Under the pieces are notes generated by a model that saw nothing but the letters and a program-made list of their open reading frames with translations, was not told where the DNA came from and made no database searches. From positions 1 to 10,557 of the forward strand of contig JAATVP010000137.1 of NCBI GenBank assembly GCA_014523625.1: 10,557 nt of DNA, read 5' to 3'. Of this stretch, positions 5,012 to 10,557 are shown one piece after another; positions within the stretch are counted from its first letter, which is position 1, and each line of letters opens with the position of its first letter. Origin of the DNA: Nitrososphaerales archaeon TH5896. GTDB lineage: Archaea; Thermoproteota; Nitrososphaeria; Nitrososphaerales; Nitrososphaeraceae. The position numbers and the translations under genes are program-made.

Positions 5012-5998
5012 TCAATCTTTATCTGGATCAGCAACTCCCTTTGCCGAAAGCGAGAAAAGCACCTCAGTTTCAGGGTGATAAGGACTGTCTACCATTCTAG
5101 CAATTCTATTCCTGCCTGAGCGTTTGAGGTATATACGGTATGTGCTGGTATGAGCTACCACGTTGCCACCTGTCGGTCTAAATGCGTCACCAAAAATTGA
5201 ATCTGGAGAAGATTGAATCTGGTTCGTAATTATAACAGCAACACCATATGTTTCAGAAATTCTTAAGAGGATGTGCATAAATTTGTTTAGTTTCTGCTGC
5301 CTTTCTGAGAGAGTAGCCCTACCCAAGAATTCCGCTCTATAGTGTGCAACCGCAGAATCCACGACAACTAGCTTAACCCCATTGGCATCTATTATTGGGC
5401 CTGTTTCATCTATTATTAATTCCTGGTGTGCTGAGTTGAATGCTTTAGCCACAATGATGCTGTCAAGCACATGGCCAGGTTCGATATTTCTCGCGCTACA
5501 TATGGAAACGATGCGTTCAGGTCTAAAGGTGTTTTCAGTGTCCACGTATATTGCTTTACCGCCCAACCCTCCATGGGCTCTGTCCTGTGATACCATCACG
5601 CACAAACTGTGACATATTTGTGTCTTGCCTGTTCCGTATTCTCCAAAAATTTCCGTGACAGCACGAGTTTCAAGCCCTCCTCCGAGTAGAGTGTCAAGAT
5701 TTCTAGAACCTGTTGATGTTCGTTCAGCGGTAAGACGGTTGTTATACAATTTACGTGCTGTTACAAAGCTTTTCTCCAATACACCCGCGTCCTCAAGTCT
5801 TTGTCGAGCCCGATTACAAAGTATAGCTGATCTTTCGATATCCATCCCAGTAGCTTCCGAAATATCAACCGGGCCTCTAACAACCAAATCTTTGAGTGAC
5901 TTAAATCCAGAGTTTTCAAGATGCGTTCTTGTGGCGATACCTATCTCCTCTATGGAACAAAGATCTAGCGCAGTCTTTGGAGCATCATCGTCGTTCAA
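5012..5998 (-). CDS. radA: DNA repair and recombination protein RadA
   Basis: This is the archaeal RecA/Rad51-family strand-exchange protein, which forms ATP-dependent filaments on single-stranded DNA. The 328-residue length is typical. Residues about 10-70 form the N-terminal helix-hairpin-helix DNA-binding domain. Phe78-Val-Thr-Ala81 fits the FxxA polymerisation motif. The ATPase core carries Walker A GEYGTGKTQ (119-127), YVDTENTFRPERI (151-163), Walker B LVVVD (210-214), AHYRAEFLGRATLSERQQKL (218-237), ITNQIQ (257-262) and PTGGN (275-279), which brackets the L2 loop. The C-terminal DSPYHPE segment (304-310) resembles the ATP cap. Walker A has Tyr and Thr where GEFGSGKT is usual, both conservative. 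The TTG start is preceded closely by an in-frame TAA at 6004-6002, so no longer form is possible. I see no intein. Confidence 0.95.
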   Translation of the reverse strand: MNDDDAPKTALDLCSIEEIGIATRTHLENSGFKSLKDLVVRGPVDISEATGMDIERSAILCNRARQRLEDAGVLEKSFVTARKLYNNRLTAERTSTGSRNLDTLLGGGLETRAVTEIFGEYGTGKTQICHSLCVMVSQDRAHGGLGGKAIYVDTENTFRPERIVSICSARNIEPGHVLDSIIVAKAFNSAHQELIIDETGPIIDANGVKLVVVDSAVAHYRAEFLGRATLSERQQKLNKFMHILLRISETYGVAVIITNQIQSSPDSIFGDAFRPTGGNVVAHTSTYRIYLKRSGRNRIARMVDSPYHPETEVLFSLSAKGVADPDKD

Positions 5999-6023
5999 GG
6001 CTTAATACTGGTAGACAATCCAT

Positions 6024-6033
6024 TCTTAATTAG
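6024..6033 (-). promoter_or_regulatory. Candidate TATA box for radA
   Basis: The minus strand has an AT-only core (CTAATTAAG) centred about 30 nt before the radA TTG. It is a weaker match than the box at 223-234, but the spacing again suits a leaderless message and supports the TTG start. Confidence 0.35.
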
Positions 6034-6224
6034 TCTTAGGTGAAAGATTATTGTAAAGTAATTCTACAGTTGAACCGTCGACAGACAACTTGTAAGAACT
6101 AGAAAAAAGATACTCTAGCTAACTACGCACTCTTGAGCCAGGTAGACAAAAACTTTGCAATTGATCCGATTACCTTAAATGGAAACAGATATTTGACTTA
6201 AATCAATCCTGCCAGATGCAACAA

Positions 6225-6234
6225 TTAAATAGTA
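6225..6234 (+). promoter_or_regulatory. Candidate TATA box for the tetrapyrrole operon
   Basis: TTAAATAGTA lies about 45 nt before the TTG at 6275, which would place transcription start near 6254 and leave a leader of about 20 nt containing the ribosome site at 6265-6268. Confidence 0.4.
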
Positions 6235-6264
6235 AAACTAACGTTTTGTTTCCTTGTTTATCCT

Positions 6265-6268
6265 GGTG
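6265..6268 (+). promoter_or_regulatory. Ribosome binding site (GGTG) deciding the TTG start at 6275
   Basis: GGTG is complementary to the archaeal 16S 3' end (CACC) and sits 6 nt before the TTG. An in-frame TAA at 6272-6274 directly precedes this TTG, so it is the first possible start. Confidence 0.4.
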
Positions 6269-6274
6269 CGATAA

Positions 6275-6943
6275 TTGCTAGTTGATTTGAACCTAAACGG
6301 GAAACAAGTCATTATTGTAGGTGGAGGAACAGAGGGCTTAAGGAAGTTGAGAGGGCTAGAATATCAGAGTTGTGAGATAATTCTGATCACAAATCGCCTG
6401 AATAAGATAATCAAGGGGCTGCAAGACAAGGGAAGACTCTCATTGCGAAAAGAACATGTTAAAGATGCTGGCTTTCTTAAAGATTACGAGAATCCATTTC
6501 TAGTTCTAGCTTGCACTAACAATAAACATCTTAATCGTGAGATAGCTAGAGAGGCTAGCTTAATGGGGGCGTTGTCATACGCGGTAGATGACCCATCGGT
6601 TAGCGATTTCTCATACGCATCTATAATTAATATTGAAGGGATCCTTCAAATTGCCATTTCAACTTCGGGGAGAAGTCCAATTGTAGCCAGAAGATTTCGG
6701 ATCAAGGCTGAAAGGGTCTTAAGGAGATTAATAAGTAAGTCAGATATTGAAAACATTCGACTTCAAGAAGCCGCGAGAAGAATGATTAGGACGAGAATAC
6801 CCACTGTCAATGAAAGAAAGGAATTTCTATACTCTATTATTAACAATGCCACTATTCAGAAGCTGATTAAGGAAGATCGCATTGATGATGCTCGAGCAGA
6901 ATTAGTTGCATTAATAAACTCGTGGGAGGGTAAAGGAAATTAA
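6275..6943 (+). CDS. Precorrin-2 dehydrogenase (SirC/Met8/CysG N-terminal type)
   Basis: The protein should oxidise precorrin-2 to sirohydrochlorin with NAD+, feeding siroheme, cobalamin or the alternative haem pathway. The 222 residues cover only the dehydrogenase part; the uroporphyrinogen methyltransferase domain of bacterial CysG is absent. The opening LVDLNLNGKQVIIVGGGTEG (2-21) contains the Rossmann dinucleotide motif VGGGTE (15-20). LVLACTNNKHLN (77-88) corresponds to the family's AATDD..LN, and YAVDDPSVSDFSY (102-114) to the NVVDDP..CDF segment that holds the catalytic Asp (Asp105 or Asp106). IAISTSGRSPIVARRFR (126-142) is the signature ISTGGKSP..A..LR block of the dimerisation region. 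Residues after about 150 form the helical domain. Ferrochelatase activity, found in Met8 and CysG, cannot be judged from the sequence. It is first in the operon, and its TAA is followed immediately by the TTG of hemA. Confidence 0.85.
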   Translation: MLVDLNLNGKQVIIVGGGTEGLRKLRGLEYQSCEIILITNRLNKIIKGLQDKGRLSLRKEHVKDAGFLKDYENPFLVLACTNNKHLNREIAREASLMGALSYAVDDPSVSDFSYASIINIEGILQIAISTSGRSPIVARRFRIKAERVLRRLISKSDIENIRLQEAARRMIRTRIPTVNERKEFLYSIINNATIQKLIKEDRIDDARAELVALINSWEGKGN

Positions 6944-8236
6944 TTGACACAATTCGAGCCTCTATATCGAGAACAGCAATTTTGTAACGCTCGAATCACT
7001 TACAAGAAGGCTCCGATTCACCTCCTCGAAAGGTTCACGTTTAAGAATATTGATGAAGCTTATACTAGATTCAGCGAGCTCTCGCCTGACAGAGAGTGCG
7101 TTATTTTGCAAACATGTAACCGGGTAGAGATTTTTTTGTCTTCGGCGGAAACAATAGATGAACAAGAGATTTTGGACATTTGGTCATCAGTCGCTAGTTC
7201 TTCAAAGGATGAATTTTCAGACAATGTGGAGATGAGCTTCGGACAAGAAGCGATTCTGCATCTCCTAAGGCTGACATCCGGTCTGGACTCTCTGGTGATA
7301 GGCGAGGATCAAATATTAGGACAAGTAAGGAGGTCTTTCGAATTTTCAAGATGCAACGGCCATTGTAGCTCTAACCTCTCGTTGATATTTACTAAAGCCC
7401 TCAAAGTTGGAAGTAAAGTAAGAACAACTACTCGATTGAACAAAGGTAACGTATCAATTGGTTCTGTGGCAGTTAGCATCGCAGAGAACTATTTCGATGA
7501 TCTCAAAAGTAGAAGCATATTGATAATAGGGTCTGGGGAAGGTGCAAGTCTAGTTGCAAAATCATTGAGGCAAAGAGATGTTAGATTTATGATCACAAGT
7601 AGGACCTTTGAAAGGGCGAAATCCTTTGCAGATACTGCAGGCGGACATCCTATTGCCTTTGACGGTGCACTATCTGGTCTCATTGGATACGATGTAGTCT
7701 TCGTATCGACTACTGCCCCCTATTTCTTGATTACGTATGAAAGGATCAGCAAGGCGATGTCAACGAGAAATAAGGGGATGTTAGTTTTCGATCTTTCGAA
7801 TCCTAGAACCGTGGAAGACCAAATTAGTACGATCAAAGGAATAAAACTGATTAATATGGACCAGATCGCCGAAATCGCGGAGAATAATCTCAAACTTAGA
7901 AAAAACGAAATAGCTTCCGCAGAGCGGATAATCGATAAAGAGGCCCACTCGTTCGGGGATATTCTAAAGGGCAAGAGAGTAGAGCAATTGATCGATTCAG
8001 TTTTCAGGTCGGTTGAAGCATTACGAGAAGCGGAACTAGAAAGGGCAATGTCCATTTTTTCAGCAAAGTTAGGCGAGGAAGACAAGAGAACAATTAGAGA
8101 ACTTTCCCGTTCTTTAGTCTCTACTGTTTTGTCGACTCCAATGAGCAACCTGCGAAAGGAGGCTCGAATGGGCAGAGTCTCCGAACAGGATTTAATGAGA
8201 ATCGTCGAAAGCTTATTTAATTATGACAATGGATAA
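6944..8236 (+). CDS. hemA: Glutamyl-tRNA reductase
   Basis: HemA reduces glutamyl-tRNA(Glu) with NADPH to glutamate-1-semialdehyde, the first committed step of the C5 route. The 430 residues show all three domains. The catalytic domain has ARITYKKAPIHLLERF (16-31), the nucleophile in LQTCNRVE (55-62, Cys58), and HLLRLTSGLDSLVIGEDQIL (106-125), one of the most conserved stretches of the family. The linker KVGSKVRTTTRLNKGNVSIG (154-173) follows. The NADPH domain starts at ILIIGSGEGASLVAKSL (192-208); the usual form is GAGEMGELV, so the Met and second Gly are changed here. Helices from about 320 to 430 form the dimerisation domain. The TTG start directly abuts the preceding stop, leaving about 12 residues before the family's normal N terminus. 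A GGAGG at 6925-6929 is 14 nt upstream, rather far. The 3' end overlaps hemB by 14 nt. Confidence 0.93.
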   Translation: MTQFEPLYREQQFCNARITYKKAPIHLLERFTFKNIDEAYTRFSELSPDRECVILQTCNRVEIFLSSAETIDEQEILDIWSSVASSSKDEFSDNVEMSFGQEAILHLLRLTSGLDSLVIGEDQILGQVRRSFEFSRCNGHCSSNLSLIFTKALKVGSKVRTTTRLNKGNVSIGSVAVSIAENYFDDLKSRSILIIGSGEGASLVAKSLRQRDVRFMITSRTFERAKSFADTAGGHPIAFDGALSGLIGYDVVFVSTTAPYFLITYERISKAMSTRNKGMLVFDLSNPRTVEDQISTIKGIKLINMDQIAEIAENNLKLRKNEIASAERIIDKEAHSFGDILKGKRVEQLIDSVFRSVEALREAELERAMSIFSAKLGEEDKRTIRELSRSLVSTVLSTPMSNLRKEARMGRVSEQDLMRIVESLFNYDNG

Positions 8237-9224
8237 ATCCTCGCCTGGATTTCCGAAGGTAAGGCTAAGACGGCTCAGAAAGAATTTAGCGATACGACAA
8301 CTATTACAAGAGACAAGAATTTCAGTCAAGGATTTTATTTATCCAATATTCGTCAAGGAAGGGATTTCTGCTGCTGAAGAAAGTAAAGCGATGACTGGTG
8401 TACGAAAATTCCCCTTATCGGGGCTCATTGGAGAAGTACAGGACTGCTACGATCTTGGAATTCGTGCGTTTGTCATCTTTGGCATTCCCTCATCAAAAGA
8501 CGAAAGCGGTAGTTCATCCTTTAGTAGACATGGGATAGTGCAACAATCGATAGAATTTCTCAGAAGTGCCTTCGGCGATCGGATAGTTGTGATTAGCGAC
8601 GTTTGCCTGTGTCAGTATACTCTTTCAGGCCATTGTGGAATCTTGAAGGGAAGCAGGGTTGATAATGATCAAAGTCTAAATCTGCTTGCAAAGATAGCCC
8701 TAAGCCACGCAAATTCAGGTAGTGATATGGTTGCTCCCTCTGCAATGATGGATGGCCAAGTGATGGCCATCAGAGAAGCACTAGATAACAGTGGATTCAC
8801 AGACACTATCATCATGGGATACTCTGCAAAACACGCTTCCTCACTCTATTCTCCCTTTCGAGAGATCTCCGATTCATCTCCATCTCTAGGTGACCGGAAG
8901 ACGTATCAAATGTCGTTTCTCAATCATCGAGAGGCCCTTAGGGAAGTGATGTTGGACATTCAGGAAGGAGCGGATATAATAATGGTCAAACCTGCCGTAC
9001 CTTATCTAGATTTGATTAGAAGGGTAAGAGAGATGACTAATCTACCCCTTTGTGCCTTTAGTGTTTCAGGTGACTACGCTATGATAAAAGCTGCTTCCAC
9101 TAAAGATCTGATTGATGAGAAACAAGCAGTGCACGAAATGCTAAGTTCAATAAAGAGGGCAGGAGCTGATATCATTATAACGTATCACGCCAAGCTGATT
9201 TCTCAGGTACTAAACAGCGAATAG
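8223..9224 (+). CDS. hemB: Delta-aminolevulinic acid dehydratase (porphobilinogen synthase)
   Basis: HemB condenses two 5-aminolevulinate molecules to porphobilinogen. At 333 residues it has the usual TIM-barrel length. The two Schiff-base lysines are visible: MGYSAKHASSLYSPFRE (198-214, Lys203) and IIMVKPAVPYLD (252-263, Lys256). The cysteine triad in DVCLCQYTLSGHCG (126-139: Cys128, Cys130, Cys138) marks the zinc-dependent subclass rather than the Asp-rich magnesium type of plants. MVAPSAMMDGQV (169-180) and FSVSGDYAMIKAA (279-291) are further family signatures. It begins inside the end of hemA (14-nt overlap), so translational coupling is likely. A second ATG two codons downstream (8229) is an alternative start, and no Shine-Dalgarno sequence distinguishes them. 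Confidence 0.95.
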   Translation: MTMDKSSPGFPKVRLRRLRKNLAIRQLLQETRISVKDFIYPIFVKEGISAAEESKAMTGVRKFPLSGLIGEVQDCYDLGIRAFVIFGIPSSKDESGSSSFSRHGIVQQSIEFLRSAFGDRIVVISDVCLCQYTLSGHCGILKGSRVDNDQSLNLLAKIALSHANSGSDMVAPSAMMDGQVMAIREALDNSGFTDTIIMGYSAKHASSLYSPFREISDSSPSLGDRKTYQMSFLNHREALREVMLDIQEGADIIMVKPAVPYLDLIRRVREMTNLPLCAFSVSGDYAMIKAASTKDLIDEKQAVHEMLSSIKRAGADIIITYHAKLISQVLNSE

Positions 9225-9238
9225 AAAGCTCGGAATGA

Positions 9239-9246
9239 AATTATAA
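9239..9246 (+). promoter_or_regulatory. Possible internal TATA box before hemL
   Basis: AATTATAA in the 53-nt hemB-hemL gap is centred about 35 nt before the hemL ATG. It could give hemL an additional short-leader transcript. The gap is short enough that read-through from the operon alone would also suffice. Confidence 0.25.
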
Positions 9247-9277
9247 CGACAATAACATTCTGGACTTTGATCTTTGA

Positions 9278-10557
9278 ATGTACGATAACTCGCGGATTCT
9301 TTACGATCGAGCAACCAAAGTTATTCCCGGTGGTGTGAACAGCCCAATTAGGTTCTTCAAGCCCTTCCCTTTCTTTGCGGCTTCGGCGGATGGTAGTAGA
9401 ATAACTAGTAGTGACCACGTCAGCTTTGTAGATTATTGCATGGGTTATGGGTCATTACTTTTGGGGCACGCAAATCTCGAGATATTAGAAGCTGTCAAGT
9501 CGCAGCTAGATATTGGCTCGCTTTACTGTATCCCCACCGAAAAGGAAGTTATCCTTGGAGAAATGATTGCAAAACTTATTCCGGCTTGTGAAATGACTAG
9601 GGTCGTGAATTCTGGAATGGAAGCGACCATGAATGCAATTCGGCTAGCTAGAGCGTACACTAAACAAAATAAGGTAGTCAAATTCGAAGGGTGTTATCAC
9701 GGCGCCCATGACTATTCACTCGTTACTTGCGATAGCTCTGGGAATAGCACACCATCATCTAGAGGTATTCCTAAGGAATTTAGCTCTGAGACGATTGTTA
9801 TTCCATTTAATGACCTTGATCTTCTGGAAGAGATGATAAGGAAGAGAAATGATATCTCTTGCGTAATTCTCGAGCCGGTTCCGGCGAACATGGGACTAGT
9901 TATTCCTGATAAGGAATATCTCACCAATATTAGAAAAATTACTTTGGAAAATAATGTTGTGCTAATCTTCGATGAGGTTGTAACAGGGTTTCGTCTAGCA
10001 CCTGGCGGAGCAAGCGAATTCTTCGGAATTAGACCCGATATCGCAACCTTTTCGAAGTCGGTAGCAAATGGGTTCTCTTTAGCAGCCATTAGCGGCAGCC
10101 GAGAATTACTCGAGCTGTTCTCTCCATCAGGAGATGTGTACCAAGCAAGCACATACGCCGGTAATCCAGTGGCAGTTACGGCCGCCGTTGCTACCATCTC
10201 CGCCCTAAGCAAAGGTCGCGAGCAAATATATCCAAGAATGACTAGAATATGCGATTCACTAATAGATGGCATACAAGAAGTTGCACATGACAGAAAAATC
10301 ACGTGCAAGATAAACAATATCAGTTCAATGTACCAATTGTTCTTTACTCAGACAGATGTTAGGGATATGGCTTCGGCAAAAACCTCTAATCTTGATATGT
10401 TCGATGTGCTCTTCAGAGCATTACTTGAAAAGAGAGTCTTTATCCCTCCATCTCAATTCGAAACCTGCTTCCTGTCCTATGCCCATGCTGATGAAGATAT
10501 CGACAAAACGGTTGAAGCGTACGATTATGCATTCAGTTTGATGAGGCCAGGGGAATG
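9278..10557 (+). CDS. hemL: Glutamate-1-semialdehyde 2,1-aminomutase (3' end at window edge)
   Basis: This PLP enzyme of aminotransferase class III converts glutamate-1-semialdehyde to 5-aminolevulinate. The ATG at 9278 is preceded by an in-frame TGA, fixing the start. All 426 visible codons are open, and the last two bases are TG, so the next codon is very likely the TGA stop, which fits the family length of about 425-430. Diagnostic segments are KVIPGGVNSPIRFF (14-27), VVNSGMEATMNAIRLAR (109-125), FEGCYHGAHD (136-145), ILEPVPANMGL (197-207), the PLP-binding FDEVVTGFR (231-239, Asp232), the Schiff-base Lys260 in TFSKSVANG (257-265), STYAGNPVAV (291-300), and the C-terminal PPSQFETCFLSYAHADED. 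The Lys260 region departs from the usual TLGKIIGGG. A different class III aminotransferase is conceivable, but the N terminus and the neighbours hemA and hemB favour HemL. The final ATG (10555-10557) may begin the next gene, overlapping the stop. Confidence 0.9.
   Translation, partial: MYDNSRILYDRATKVIPGGVNSPIRFFKPFPFFAASADGSRITSSDHVSFVDYCMGYGSLLLGHANLEILEAVKSQLDIGSLYCIPTEKEVILGEMIAKLIPACEMTRVVNSGMEATMNAIRLARAYTKQNKVVKFEGCYHGAHDYSLVTCDSSGNSTPSSRGIPKEFSSETIVIPFNDLDLLEEMIRKRNDISCVILEPVPANMGLVIPDKEYLTNIRKITLENNVVLIFDEVVTGFRLAPGGASEFFGIRPDIATFSKSVANGFSLAAISGSRELLELFSPSGDVYQASTYAGNPVAVTAAVATISALSKGREQIYPRMTRICDSLIDGIQEVAHDRKITCKINNISSMYQLFFTQTDVRDMASAKTSNLDMFDVLFRALLEKRVFIPPSQFETCFLSYAHADEDIDKTVEAYDYAFSLMRPGE

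Larger units (their letters stand above)
5999..6274. other. Divergent intergenic region between radA and the tetrapyrrole operon
   Basis: The 276 nt hold outward promoters: a candidate radA box at 6024-6033 (minus) and one for the operon at 6225-6234 (plus). Between them is an 8-bp imperfect hairpin: bases 6065-6072 pair with 6086-6094 (one bulged T at 6091) around a 13-nt loop that contains GTCGAC. I see no coding region or tRNA. The stretch 6095-6215 shows nothing I can interpret. Confidence 0.45.

Noticed and set aside
5625..6005. 126-codon open frame on the plus strand
   Set aside because: It is antisense to the radA N-terminal and Walker A region, which is clearly the real coding strand.
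82..6011. Recurring TAATACTGG at about 82-90, 1210-1218 and 6003-6011
   Set aside because: One copy is inside a coding region, and the orientation relative to the promoters differs. A 9-mer occurring three times in 10 kb of AT-rich DNA is weak evidence for a shared element.
7720..8148. 142-codon open frame on the minus strand
   Set aside because: It is antisense to the conserved C-terminal part of hemA and very rich in Ser, Leu and Ile with no motif.
9712..10317. 201-codon open frame on the minus strand
   Set aside because: It lies wholly antisense to well-supported hemL codons, and its translation has no recognisable motif.
1..10557. CRISPR arrays, insertion sequences, integrase or attachment sites
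   Set aside because: No regularly spaced repeats, transposase-like genes or long terminal repeats were seen, and all large ORFs are housekeeping or anchored proteins.

Overview
This window looks like a chromosomal segment of an archaeon, most likely of the Thaumarchaeota (Nitrososphaerota) lineage. The support is a block of archaeal information-processing genes (radA, ribosomal protein L21e, RNA polymerase subunit Rpo4/F, a DUF655 protein, KsgA/Dim1, and a HemK2/Mtq2-type methyltransferase), an early tetrapyrrole operon ordered precorrin-2 dehydrogenase-hemA-hemB-hemL, and two surface-anchored proteins. One of the surface proteins resembles secreted thaumarchaeal domains that I recall. Base composition is moderately AT-rich. 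TTG starts are frequent, and several genes have a TATA-like box about 28-35 nt before the start codon, as expected for leaderless or short-leader archaeal transcripts. The lineage is my inference from gene content; no rRNA is present to confirm it.

Layout. 1-199 (minus) is the N-terminal part of a lysine-rich, single-pass membrane protein that runs off the left edge. 200-639 is a 440-nt intergenic region rich in palindromes. It contains a candidate promoter and an imperfect hairpin that starts near the predicted transcription start. 640-1206 (plus) is a membrane-anchored extracellular protein of unknown function. 1244-2269 (plus) is an isocitrate dehydrogenase-family enzyme. It converges on a minus-strand block read from 5998 down to 2286: radA, then rpl21e-rpoF-DUF655-ksgA-hemK2. 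The last five are tightly packed (gaps of 5-23 nt and one 4-nt overlap) and probably form an operon with its own promoter after radA. 5999-6274 is a divergent intergenic region. 6275 to the right edge (plus) is the tetrapyrrole operon.

How the genes work together. IDH supplies 2-oxoglutarate and hence glutamate. HemA reduces glutamyl-tRNA to glutamate-1-semialdehyde, HemL converts that to 5-aminolevulinate, and HemB condenses two of these to porphobilinogen. The SirC/Met8-type dehydrogenase acts further down, oxidising precorrin-2 to sirohydrochlorin for siroheme, cobalamin or alternative haem synthesis. The missing steps (hemC, hemD, uroporphyrinogen methyltransferase) probably follow just beyond the right edge, because the last three bases can be the ATG of a gene overlapping the hemL stop. 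The minus-strand block combines transcription, ribosome structure, 16S rRNA dimethylation and release-factor methylation.

No mobile element, CRISPR array, tRNA or rRNA was found. The window is largely a housekeeping region. The points most worth a second look are the structured intergenic region at 200-639, a 14-bp hairpin inside hemK2 that is stronger on the IDH strand, and substitutions at normally conserved positions in IDH, HemL and HemA.
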